Below are positions 36,707 through 47,989 of a stretch of DNA of 64,000 nt, piece by piece. Location of the stretch: positions 56,828 through 120,827 of the forward strand of contig MNCI01027497.1 in the NCBI GenBank assembly GCA_015680685.1, read 5' to 3'. The DNA is from Gnetum montanum (lineage: Eukaryota > Streptophyta > Gnetopsida > Gnetales > Gnetaceae). A program made the position numbers and the translations under genes. Every line of letters begins with the position of its first letter. Within the stretch, counting starts at the first letter, position 1. The notes under the pieces are model-generated. The model was not told where the DNA came from. It was given only the letters and a program-made list of their open reading frames with translations, and searched no databases.

Positions 36707-37543
36707 TGATAATCATGTTTTTCATATGCTCCAATATCGGGTTTGTTGCAATATCGGGTACACAATATCATGGTCCAAGATGCAATAGCATACATTTGAT
36801 ATTGCAAGGTTACTCCTGGGTTTATAAATATAGCACCTAAGCACATGATTGAGATTAGTTTTTGGTATTCAAGTAGTGAAACTCTCGTAGTTTGTCCATT
36901 TTAGAGTTGGAATATTTTCCAAGTTCCCACAACAAGAGGTCTAAGTGTGAACAGATCTTTATTCAAACATTAATGTACTTGAACACACCATTGTGTTGGC
37001 AATAAAAATGAACTCTTTGATTCATCCTTGCAGTGCTTGAGACTTTTTTTTCTTATGCATTTATACTTCATGAAATTTACATAAATACTATTTATGCAAC
37101 AATTAATTTTGATTAATCAAGAAACTCATTAAGATACACAAGCATGACCCCTTTGAACATACATGTGACACTTGGTAGCTTAGAAATGGTTAGCATTTGA
37201 CAACTCAACAATGTTTACACAAAGTTCAGGATGTGTCCAGGGACTGGAAATGGTCACTTGTGTTAGGCTAGATTAGACAATAGTTTACTTCATATTTAAT
37301 CACTCTTACTATTATTCTTGTTCTAGGCAAGTAATTTGGTAAAACACAAAATAATAATAATCTTACGCCTCATTCACACTTAACCATACAATTGCATTCC
37401 AAAAGTGGGATTGGGAAGATAGTGAATGAACAACACACATGCACTATTTAGCTCTAACATACTTAATAATTATAACCTGTGAAATTCAACTGGATCACAC
37501 ATGAATGCCTATGATTCATATGGTTGGGAATAGTAGTACCTTG
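36707..37543 (+). repeat. Element D 3' LTR, lacking its last ten bases
   Basis: Begins TGATAATCATG and follows the 5' LTR to 'tagtagtaccttg'. The family end CCACTCATCA is missing and is replaced at TTG (37541-37543) by tRNA sequence. TATA at about 36820. Confidence 0.9.
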
Positions 37544-37611
37544 TAGTATAGTGGTGAGTATTCCTACCTCTCATGTGAGCAACCCAAGTTTGATCCTTGG
37601 CAATGGTGCCA
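37541..37611 (+). other. Reverse-transcribed copy of the primer tRNA-Asp (positions 5 to CCA end)
   Basis: 71 bases that align without gaps to plant tRNA-Asp(GUC) from its fifth base to the 3'-terminal CCA, with about 16 differences, nearly all C-to-T or G-to-A. D arm 'gtagtatagtggtgagta', anticodon loop with CTC in place of GTC, T loop 'gtttgatcc', acceptor end 'caatggtgcca'. Its 3' end touches, through one A, an inverted LTR, exactly where a primer binding site would be. The only source of tRNA sequence beyond the 18-base primer site is the tRNA itself. CCA is not encoded in nuclear tRNA genes, and the first four bases are missing, so it is not a functional gene. Confidence 0.88.
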
Positions 37612-37612
37612 A

Positions 37613-38408
37613 TGATGAGTGGCAAGGTACCCCTATGCCCAATCATACAAATCATAAGCATTCACATGTGATCCGATTGAATTTCATAGATTATAATTAC
37701 TAAGTATGCTAGAGCTAAATAGTGCATGCATGTTGTCCATTCATTGTCTTCCCAGTCCCACTTGTGGAATGCAATTGTATGGTTAAGTGTCATTGAGGCG
37801 TAAGATTTTTATTATTTTGTGTTTTATCAAATTACTTACCTAAAACAAGAATAACAGTAAGAGATTAAATGCAAAGTAAACTATGGTCTAATCTAGCCTA
37901 ACACAAGCAACTGTTTCCACTTCCTAGACACATCCTAAACTTTGTGTAAACATTGTTGGGTTGTCAAAAACTAACCATTTCTAAGCTACCAAGTGTCACA
38001 CATATGTTTGAATGGGCCATGCTTGTGCATCTTAATGAGTTTCTTGATCAATCAAAATTAATTACTACATAACTAGTATTTATGTAAATTTCATGAAGTA
38101 TAAATGCATAAGCAAGAAAGTCTAAAGCACTACAAGGATGAATTAAAGAGTTCGTCTTTATTGCCAACACAAGACCTCCTACTGCAAGCACTTGAAAAAT
38201 ATTCTAACTCTCAAATGGACAAATTACAAGAGTTTCGCTACTTAACTACCAAAACCTACTCTCAATAGTGCACCCAAGTGTTATATTTATAGACATAGGA
38301 GTAACCCTATGATATCAAATGTACGATATGGCAGCTTGGGCTACAATATCATGTACTCGATATCGCTACCACCCTAATATCAGAGCATATGAAAAACATG
38401 ATTTATCA
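37613..38408 (-). repeat. LTR E: inverted third LTR of the composite
   Basis: Full LTR read on minus: plus strand starts TGATGAGTGGCAAGG (the U5 end) and stops GATTTATCA (the U3 end). About 796 bp, with one internal deletion of roughly 50 bp relative to D, near 38170-38180. Followed directly by CCTAG (38409-38413), the partner of 27583-27587. No internal element sequence follows or precedes it apart from the tRNA copy. Confidence 0.92.
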
Positions 38409-38433
38409 CCTAGTATACAAACTTAATAAAAAT

Positions 38434-38600
38434 CATAACTATGGAGGTGCTAGAACCTTGAAATACTTGTAATATAGGTACACCCTAAGATATATAGTCC
38501 ATTTAGAACTTTATAACTTAACATTGTCCCTTAGAATTGATACCATGACCTATAGTTTCAAATTAAGAGACTTACTAGTATGCTAACACCTCATTACATG
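38434..38600 (-). repeat. tRNA-derived SINE-like copy
   Basis: 'ggaggtgctagaacc' start, 'tacaccctaagatatatag' body, reverse of box B at about 38535-38550. Followed by 38610-38770, the tail of the dispersed repeat also seen at 15060-15240 and 27020-27230. Confidence 0.55.
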
Positions 38601-38869
38601 ATCAAAGGATGATCACTCGAAGCCACACTGCTCATCCTACTAAGTGAGATCTCAAGAGGGTTGGTAGACAAGTGAAATCCTAACCTCTTGAGTGGATGCA
38701 TCTAGGCTTAAACCCAAATCTTCAACTTAAGAAACAAGCACCTTACCATCATTCCAAATGATGGCCCCTTTTAGGCTAACACCTCATTGTTAGGCAAAAA
38801 GTAGCCTCTTGCCTACAAATGCTTATTAGAAAATATGCTAATCACTAATGATATGTGGCTTAAGTGGTA

Positions 38870-39127
38870 AGCTTATTGTTTTCTTAGGTAAGATGTCAAT
38901 TTTATTCATACTTGAGACATTATTATATTTTTCTATCATTTTTCTAATGTTTCTTATTGGTCATATGTCTTTTGGGATAATTATAGTCATTTTAGTGAAT
39001 TTGATGTTTCTCTAAAGAATTTAATTTTTTTTATGAATTTGATTTTTATCTTTTCAATTTTTCTCTAGCAAATGTGATTACTTCTAAATTACTCCCATCT
39101 TCATCAACCAATGTTGAATTTTTCTCT
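38870..39127 (+). pseudogene. DUF4283-family relic, left part (continues at 40275)
   Basis: Matches 24500-24765, including 'cttgagacattatt' and 'caaccaatgttg'. The match breaks at about 39127 and resumes at 40275-40690 ('taccttcttttagtgatgtt' against 'gccttcttctagtgatattg'). Confidence 0.6.
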
Positions 39128-40275
39128 AGCCCCGAGTTATTTTGATGACACTTAGTCATGTTGAAAATTTAGTAGGGAAGGGGCTTTAGCCGGGGAACGA
39201 CCCCAGAGTTACCCAGCTTTAGCGGGGAACTCACTTCGCTCGTTCCCCCGTCATATAAAAAGTCAATATCTCAATTTAAGAGCCTTATCTGCGACTCTCT
39301 CCGTGCTGGTGTTCCCTGGTACAGTTGCTGCCAAATCTGCACACAACAAACTAATCAACACCTCAGCTACCAAACCTGAAAGAAAACCTACCAACGCTCA
39401 CCTCGTGGCGAGAGCTGCTCGTCAGCACCCGGTGTCGTAGCTCTAGTCTCCACCATCATAGGGGTAGGTGACTCCGTCATAGTGCCTGCACCAACACCCG
39501 AAAAAAGGCTTTATCCTTGAAACGAAACCGACGTCTGAATGGTCAATCTTACCCTTGGGAACCCTAGGTCTGATTCTCAATCGAATGCGTCTCGACACCA
39601 CTGATCGGTCAGGTCGGACGTGCTCTGCCCTAGGCTCCGGCATCGACGACTCTACCCTCATAACACAACTTCCCGCCTCCTGCTCCCATTTCCTCGCCGC
39701 CGCTCTACCGCTACTCACATCGCCGCTTGTCGTCAGCGTGACTGGAGCAATCGAGTCCGATCTCTCCTCCCCACTCACCTGAAGGTTGCACAACGACACA
39801 GACAAATCATCCCCTCCGGGAGCAGCCAGAGGCGGCTCACCCACCTCTAAGAGCGCATGAAAATGGTAGCTTATGGATGGCGTTAAGGTTTCCAGAGGCA
39901 CCATTGTACGGGTTGGCCCCACACCCCGTACCAATAATTTGATTGTGGCCCGCAGACACTAATAGCAAAATGTGTAGTGCACGTACGAGACGGATACTGT
40001 CTCAACCGTGCCCAGGTGCACTACCTCCTGCTGAATCCCCTTTTCCAGTGCCTTCGCCCAATTGAAAGAAACGCCATCCTCCAACGCTCACGTAATGCAG
40101 AACTCCCGTAACCAAAGTGTTTTCAAGTAATAGGGCTTTAGCGGGGAACGAGTCCCCGAGTTCCCCCAGTAACCAAAGTGTTTTCAAGTAATAGTGTCGC
40201 CGGCGGGGAACGATAGTTACCCCGGAACTACTTTGGAGTTATCCCAGATTAACGCTTGCTACACTTTGATTTTAT
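39128..40275. mobile_element. GC-rich insert with terminal hairpin repeats and a gene fragment, class unknown
   Basis: About 1.15 kb of much higher G+C placed between two halves of the DUF4283 relic. Near both ends are hairpins built on GGGGAAC...GTTCCCC (about 39192-39245, 40141-40168 and 40202-40225). 'taaccaaagtgttttcaagtaatag' occurs twice, 61 bp apart (40109 and 40170). On minus, 39443-39934 is an open frame of 163 aa with no recognised domain. After its end, a donor (CACGAG|GTGAGC, about 39402) and an acceptor (TTGTGTGCAG, about 39340) suggest a captured exon-intron piece. Pack-type DNA transposon or Helitron are possible; no clean terminal inverted repeat or duplication was found. Confidence 0.5.
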
Positions 40276-40747
40276 AATACCTTCTTTTAGTGATGTTGAT
40301 GCAACTAAGATACATGATTTTGTTCTTGTTAATGATGTATATGAGTCATTGGTTACTAATCTTTCATCACAAGATGTGTTCATTCAAATTTTGGATTACC
40401 TACCTTGTAACCAAAGTTTCATTTTGTAGTTAAATAATGTAATCAAAAAACATAATATCCAAGTCCTTCATGTAAGGTATTATTCTCAATTTTTTTACTT
40501 GTTAATTAATGCTCTGATAGTGCAACATGTCCTAGATGTATAATCTTTTATATGTAAGCATGTAGTGTTGATCATTTGTAAGTGGAATTCAATTTTTGAT
40601 GTCTAATCTAAAGAATATATTTAAGTTCCATGTTTTTTCAAGTTATATAATCTTTTTCTAATTTTTTAGAATGCTGAGTAGGAAATCAAAGCATTGCCTA
40701 ACTAAATAAATAGAAAAAAGATAAGAACAATACTTAGCATAAAGACT

Positions 40748-41702
40748 TGTATGTCATGTTTTTCTCATCACATCATTTAACTACTAATGAGTGTTAAAGT
40801 GTCAAGTCAGCAAGGCCCCGTTTACGTGGTGTTGCCCCATCGACGAGGTCACATTGATGTAGCATTTACTATGTCTATGGGGCCCCATCAACACAATCCT
40901 ATAGTAAAAACTATAAATACAAGCTCTCAGACATGTTTATGAGCATTCAATTCATAGTAGTAGCAAAGCTCTTGTAGTTTGTCCATTTGAAAGTTAGAAT
41001 ATTTCTCTCAATGCCTACAGTAGGAGTTAGAAAGTGTACAAATCTTTATTCAAGTACTATTGTACCTAAACCACACTAGTGTGTATGGCAATAAAGATGA
41101 GCCTTTTGACTAAACCTTGTAGCACTTATAATAGATTAATGATTTATTTATGCATTTATTATTTTCATTAATTATGTCATTAATTAAGATAAATTAAAAT
41201 TTAAGTAATCAGTTAATTAATTAAGATAAATAGATTAAGTACATATGTACAACCGCTTCGAGCATAAATACATATTCACTTGGTAATCTCAACAGTATTA
41301 TTACTCAGTGCACCAGGTAGCGTAGTGCTTGGTAACCCAGTAGTGGATATGTGGGTTCAGGACATGTACAGAAAGTGGGACTAGATGCTTATGTTAGGTT
41401 TAATTGGAGACTAGTTAAGTGGTTAAATTAGATTAGTTATTAAATTATTTCATCTCTCTACTCTAAGCACCAAAAAACATAAAACATAAAACAATAAAAA
41501 TCATATGCCTCAATTACACTTAACCATACCTTTGTACATCACAAGTGTCATTAGGAAGGCCATGAATGACCTTTAGGGCAAGGTTCACTTCCTAGAAGAG
41601 TATTGTATTAGAAACTATAGAGTCTATGGAATTTGACCAGATTGCATGTGAATGCTTAAGGATTCATATGGTTGGGTGTAGGGGTACCTTGATTGCTCAT
41701 CA
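40748..41702 (+). repeat. Element F 5' LTR
   Basis: About 955 bp. Left end approximate: TGTATGTCATGTTTTTC aligns with the D start. Right end TTGCTCATCA is clear. U3 has 'aaggccccgtttacg', 'cccatcgacgagg' and 'ggggccccatcaaca' in place of the GATATC palindromes of C and D. TATA 'actataaatac' at about 40911. 'caataaagatgag' at about 41090. Confidence 0.8.
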
Positions 41703-41722
41703 TTAGTGCTATTTCTGGGGAC
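41703..41722 (+). promoter_or_regulatory. Element F primer binding site, decayed
   Basis: TTAGTGCTATTTCTGGGGAC occupies the position of TTGGCGCCGTTGTTGGGGAC in C; weakly recognisable as the tRNA-Asp type. Confidence 0.6.
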
Positions 41723-41853
41723 TCTATTTGTTGAAACATGCACTATCTACGATTAGTGAACATTATTAATATCATTGAACAAATCCAAGACCAACATCAC
41801 TCTCACATGACATATAATTAGAAAAGCACACTAATATTTTATTTGTTTGCAAA

Positions 41854-44200
41854 ATGTCTTCTTCTTCTCATAGGCATGAAGATGTTAAACCATTGGTCCC
41901 ACAATAGTGCAAGATGGTATATACTCATCCAAATGAGTATGTGCCTAATTTCACCTTCATCTTACACCAAGATGAGCAACTACAATGGCATGATATGGAG
42001 AAAAACATCGTAATGCCCCCTAATCAATCTATGCCTATGATGCTGGTTTGAACTCTTAACAAGTTAGGAATCTATGATCTTCAAGAAGAGTATTTTGTGC
42101 ATGAATATGACTATTGAGACTACTATCCCACTAACACACAATGCTAAAGAGTTCAATATTAGGAGAAGCATCATGAGGATGTAATGGAGAAACACTTCAC
42201 TAATCCCTTATTCCTACTAAACCAAGATGACAATGAGAACCCTCCTTCTGAGGACTCTCAACAAGATAATTCTCTACCCCTTATTACTGATGATGAGGGT
42301 GTGACCATGAACCTATAGTCTACAATCAACAATCTAGGTTTAGGAAAAGATGGTAGTCAAGGCAAGGGATTAGCTAAGCATCAAGATAATAAGAAATATG
42401 ATGACTATGTTTATGACAACAGGAGGGGATTTGGTAGAAATCATGGCAATGGAAGTCCTCCTTCCTCTTCATCCTCTTCATTTGCATCCTCTTCTTCTTC
42501 TTCTTCTTCTGATTCTAAAAGACATCACAGAAGGAATAATTGTGATGGAGCTACTCAATAGAACAACAATACTGATCACCAAGCCCGTAATGAACAAAGG
42601 GGTAACCAAGGACATCATGGGTGACAAAATAATGATGATGATGAGAATCTATTGGTAACTCAAATCATGCTTGACATTTTAGAGGTAGTTAAGATTCCAA
42701 CTAGGCATGTGAAAGATAGTCGGATCAAGCACTTAGACATGAACAATATCACAAGATTTGAGGGGGGATATAACTTTGATCCATAAACATATCTACAAGC
42801 TTTCCATGATTCTTGTGCCTTGCAGAACATTGAAAATTATTGGAAAAAACTCAAGCTCTTCCTCAAGACACTCGTTAAGAAAGCAGAAAGCTAGTACCAA
42901 TCTATAGAGCCAAAATCTATTTGTCAAAGGAGTACAATGCTTGAGCTATTCAATAATAAATACCAGATGTACTACAGAGTGTCTAATTTGAGAAGGTAAT
43001 CCAAGGATAGAAATCGGAAACACATGAACCCTTGGATGCCACCATGGGTAGATATTATTCTCTCTTACACTAATGCCCTAGCCATGGTTATTCTTAGAGG
43101 GAATAACTCCACCACATTATAGATGGGCTTAGAGTAGAAACCAAAAGAACTCTTAGGGTTTATGCCCAAGGGGAACTATCTGAACTAAGAGCTCATTAAA
43201 TACAAAGGCTAATAGAGCAAATAGTAAGAGAAGAAGATGAGTTGCAAAAGAAAGAAAGTGTAAAAGAGTATAATAGATATCCTTCCATAAGGAAAAGGGA
43301 GGTCCAATTCTATGATTAGGTGGACTCACCACTCAATGAAGTGGTGAACAGGAAAACCTTGCCTATCCAAAAATCTATTTCTAATATTTTGGCTAAGGTT
43401 GATAAATTATGGGAATCTTTGGATGAAAAATTCCAAACTACTATGAAGATTGCTAAAGCATCCAAAGAGTAGAATAGTAATTGTAATTGCAGGAGGCAAA
43501 AAGAAGTTGAACGTGTCTACCAAAGAGGTAAAGGTAAAGCTATTGCTGTAGAAGAAGTTGTGGAGACAGACTCTGATGATGATGTTGTATGTAACATTTG
43601 TTAATATGAACATCCTAAGGGATGTTGCCCTATGTTGTCACACTTATAAGAGTCTAGGGTGTATGTGTTAAATCCTTAACTAGCATAGAGGTAAGCACCC
43701 AAACAATTGCCTTATCCTCAAGGCAATTCAAGGTAGTTCCACTAGCAACAATAGGCCTACTATCCCAATGGAGCTCCATCACAACCATATGAATAATATC
43801 AATAGTGACACAACCACAATCATGGGTAATGCCACCTCTAAGATAGCAATACCCTTAAAAACAATCAAAACCATATAGATACTATGTTTAGCAACCCATT
43901 TCTCCATGAAGCTTTCCAAGCCATGCATCATTCCAACATCACTATTACTCTCCAAAGTACCATCAAACACATTCACCATCTACTTGAGGGGAGCACCCAT
44001 ACCCTTACCACATTTCACATCCATCTTCACACATCTCTCTACCCTCAACCTAGTTACCTCCTACTTCATTCATGCAAGGTGAAATTCCCTCATAGCTACA
44101 GTAACAAAATGCTACAATGGATGTACATTTACAACTGGCCTTCTAGCCAAGTGGTTTGAACAATTTTTCTAGGAAATGAACAATTTTTTAACCCAACAAT
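41854..44200 (+). pseudogene. Element F gag
   Basis: ATG at 41854 (MSSSSHRHEDV), then PNEYVPNFTFILHQDEQLQWHDME with one stop. Ser-rich tract 42460-42515. Core 'DMNNITRFEGGYNFD' at about 42735-42785. Zinc motif VCNIC, stop, YEHPKGCCP at 43585-43630. Tail to about 44150. Same layout as A and D; many stops. Confidence 0.8.
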
Positions 44201-44329
44201 CCTCCCAAAACCTCACAACCTAATGTGTCTAGTCGTCCTATATCTCCAACACACTCATCCTCTACATCAAACATATTTGAGTGCCCTTTAAACCAAACAC
44301 CACCTCAGATTCGCACTGTAATGTCAACC

Positions 44330-47300
44330 CATTCTATTTCTAATTGGATCAAGGCTGGTAACCTTCTCAAGAAAAGATATAACCCAAGAAGTCATGTTAT
44401 TTACTTGCAAATCATTGGACATGAGCCATTCAAGGCTCTTCTTGATTCTGGTTTTGGTGTCAATATCATCTCCCATGATATGTATAAAACCTAGAAGCTA
44501 TCACCTCTCAAGAAGAGAAACATCCATTTGGAATTGGTCAACTAGTCAATCACTATTCCTTTGGGACTACTAGAGGACATCATGACCATAGTTTGTGGGT
44601 GGTCCTATCTAACCAATTTTCTGGTGATCAAGGTCGAGAACTACAAAGGTGACTTTCCCATCATTATGGAAAGGGTTTAGTTAAGCACTATTGATGCACA
44701 AATGGGCATGAGAGATCTCTCCTTAAAAATCTCCAAGGAAAATGAATTTGGATGACTAAAGAAGAAGCATGTTCCATGCATCATGTATAGCAATAATGAG
44801 TGCAATTGTGTGAAAAAAATATGGTCCATTAAAAGTACATTCATTAAAGCATGCAATCAATGTGCACATGAAATAAATATCCAAAGGTGCTTGTACACAG
44901 TAGCCACAAAATAGGAGGGTACCTAGTGGCTAACAACTAACTCTAACAGTAGCACATTATGCATGGAACCAACTGAGAACCTAACATGTGCTTATGTCAA
45001 AGGCATAGATGAACTTGAGTAAGTTCATCACCAACTCTTTAATGATGAAGATGATGATACCTATTAGGGAGAGTTGGTAATCCCTGATAGTTTCAAGCAA
45101 GAGTCCCTAGAGATAAAAACTCTACCAATCGACATGGAATATGCATTTTTAAATAATAGAAAGCTATTCATAATCAATGCAAATCTTGCTCCTAAATAAA
45201 AAGATAAACTGTTGCAGGTGGTCAACAAATGGCCAATAGCCTTTGTTTAGTCATATCCAAAACTAGCTAGAATTGATCCTCAGATATGCTAGCATTGCAT
45301 CTAGAGTGACCCAACCATGAAGCTAAGAAGGTAGCCAAAAAGGTAGCTAAACCCCAAATTAAAGCAAATTGTTAAGGAGGAAATAGAAAAACTCCTCAAG
45401 GTAGGGTTAATCTATCCCATCATGGATAGTGAGTGGGTTAGCCTAGTCATAATTGTGCCAAGGAAATGTGGCAAGTGGTAGGTTTTCATTGACTTTAGGC
45501 TATTAAACATGACAACATTTAATGATCATCTTTCATTGCTATTTGTGGACCAAGTGTTGAACACTATCTCTAGGCATCACTATTATAGCTTTTTGAATGG
45601 TTATAGTGGCTATAACTAAATTCAAATTGTGCTAGAAGATCAGGCCAAGATAACATTCATGAGTCCCTAGGAAAATTTTACATATTATAAGATTCTATTT
45701 GGTCTGTGCAATGCCTCCGCAACATTTCAACACTTGGTCCTTAGTATTTTTCAATAGTAGATTGGTAGTAGGGTAGAAGTCTTTATGAATGACTTCTCTA
45801 CTTATGGGGCTACTTTTGAGCAAGCCTTGGACCACCTTAAGCAAGTTCTAAAAGGATGCATTGAAACAAACCTTAGGATTAATTAGCAAAATAGCTATTT
45901 AATAGTATATGAAGGCATAGTACTAGGGCATTGAATTTCACAAGAAGGGATTGAGGTAGACCCTGAAAAGATAAGGGTCATCCAAGGAATCACATGCCAA
46001 CTAGAGATAGTTAAAGATGTTTGATCATTCCTTGGACATACTGGCTACTACTGGTGATTCATAGAGAATTTCTCTAAAATTGCAAAGCTATTGGTTGGGC
46101 TTATGAAGAAAGATGCTCCTTTCATCTAGACCAAGGAGTGCGAACATGCATTCTAATAGCTAAAGGAAAAACTCATAGAAACTCCAATTCTATGGGCACT
46201 AGACTAGTCTAGACCATTTCATATAATGACATATGTATCTAATTATGCCTTGGGAGTTGTGATTATGTAGTTGGACGATAAGAAAAATCCATATTATATC
46301 CACTACATGAGCCAAAGCATTGTGGGTACATAGTTGAATTACACCACAAATGAGAAAGAACTCATGGCAATGGTGTATGCTCTTGAAATGTTTAGGCACT
46401 ATGTGCTTGGATATAAGGTGTTTGTGTACACAAATCAGAGTGCCATCCACTTCCTCATGAATAAGCAAATGGTAAGCCCCTGTATTATATGGTGGCTCAT
46501 GATTTCGTGGGAATTCGATCTCACAATGGTAGATCAGAAAGGAACTGAGAATATGGTCACTGACCATCTTTCTCAATTAATATTAGATAATAAAGAGGAG
46601 AAGAGCTTGCTCTCTAATCAATTTCTAGATGAAATCCTTTTTACAAGAGCAATAAATGACCAAGTTCTCACTAAATCAAAATGGTACAATGGCATCCTCA
46701 CTTACCTTCTCACTTAGGAGATGTCACAAGATCTAGGCTTTAGGAAGAAACAATAGTTTCTTCATCAAGTAAAGTACTTCATGGAAATCAATAGATACCT
46801 TTACAAGGTATGTGCTAATGGCCTAGTTCATTGGTGTGTCCCTTAAGTGAATCAACTACACATTCTCCAGGATGCTCATGAAGGCCCTTGCAGAGGCCAC
46901 TATGCTAGGAGATGCACAACAATAAAATTCTTGATGGCAAGATACTATTGGCCTACAATCTTTAGGAATGTGCACCCATTTGTCTAATTTTGTAAATGTT
47001 GTTAAAGAGATAGTGGGATGACCACACGAATGGAGGATCCTCAATAGTAGATTCAACCACTGGAGCCCTTTGACATATGGAGAATTAACTTCATGGATCC
47101 CATCACACCCATGTCCAATGGACAGACATATATCATCATAGCAATTAACTACTACACCAAATGGGTAGAAGCAGTAGCCGTCACCAATTGTACATCATCC
47201 ACTACTACTAGATTTGTATAACAAAATTTTGTAAATAGGTTTGGGGTACCACATGCACTAATTTCTGATAATGGAACTCATTTTATAGGTGCCACTTTTT

Positions 47301-47930
47301 AAAAACTCATGCAACACTTGTGGGTTAAAACATAAATTAACACCTTATCACCCCCCAAGCCAACAATCAAGTAGAGGCAACTAACAAGGAGATCACAAAG
47401 ATCCTAATAAGGACCATAAAAAAATATAGGAGAGACTAGAGCAAAAAACTCAATGATGCCCTCTAGGGCTACCACTCAACATGGAAACTCCTTATTGGCT
47501 ACTCTCCCTATGAGTTATTGTATGGGAAACTTTCAACACTTCTAATTCAATATGAGCTTTGTACACTCTCAATAGCCTATGAACTAAACCGTTACCTAAA
47601 TTTAGCACAAAAGGAAAGACTAATCAACCTCAACGTGCTAGAAAAAAATTGATTAGTGGCCCTATCTTTGAATTAACTGCACAAGGTATTTAATAAACAA
47701 TGACATGACCTTAGAATATAGAAAGTGAAATTTTAGCTAGGAGATAAGGTTCTCTATTGGAACCCCACACATGTACCCTAGAAAACAAAATTCCAAATGT
47801 TGTGGAAGGGATCTTATATAATTAACGAAACCTTTCTTTATGCGGCCATGACCATATACAAACCTGAGAGCTCAAATAAAAATCATTTAGTTAACATCCA
47901 ATAAGTAAAGCCTTTCCATGAGCCAAAGCA
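44330..47930 (+). pseudogene. Element F protease-RT-RNase H-integrase
   Basis: Protease 44370-44760 keeps the active-site LLDSGFGVNIIS, the only intact triad among A, D and F. Linker 44930-45200. RT 45330-45880 with FGLCNASATF and the catalytic box VFMNDFSTYG (one Asp replaced by Asn). RNase H 46060-46600, of which 46334-46717 is an open frame: TTNEKELMAMVYALEMFRHY, VYTNQSAIHFLMNKQM. Integrase about 46700-47480 with WVEAVAVTN-like, NRFGVPHALISDNGTHF and HPPSQQSSRGN-like segments; C-terminal tail 47480-47920 (PFHEPKQ end). Frames are interrupted every few hundred bases. Confidence 0.85.
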
Positions 47931-47989
47931 AGCCAATACAATAAATAACTCAACATATGGACAATCACACTCAATTTTTCATATCTCCT

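Larger units (their letters stand above)
27588..38408 (+). mobile_element. Composite D/E: LTR-gag-pol-LTR-tRNA-inverted LTR, one insertion unit
   Basis: A single pair of 5-bp duplications (CCTAG) flanks the whole 10.8-kb unit, with U3 ends at both borders (TGATAAATC on the left, GATTTATCA on the right). This makes it one integration event, not two nested ones. Confidence 0.88.

Noticed and set aside
37541-37611. A functional tRNA-Asp gene
   Set aside because: First four bases absent, anticodon changed to CTC, CCA present in the DNA, and direct contact with LTR ends on both sides.
37613-38408. LTR E as an independent solo LTR inserted next to D
   Set aside because: No duplication brackets it alone; its partner duplication is at the left end of D, and the D LTR is missing its last ten bases at the join.
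39555-39850. Plus-strand ORFs in the GC-rich insert
   Set aside because: High G+C lowers stop frequency on all frames; only the longer minus frame has adjacent splice-like sites.
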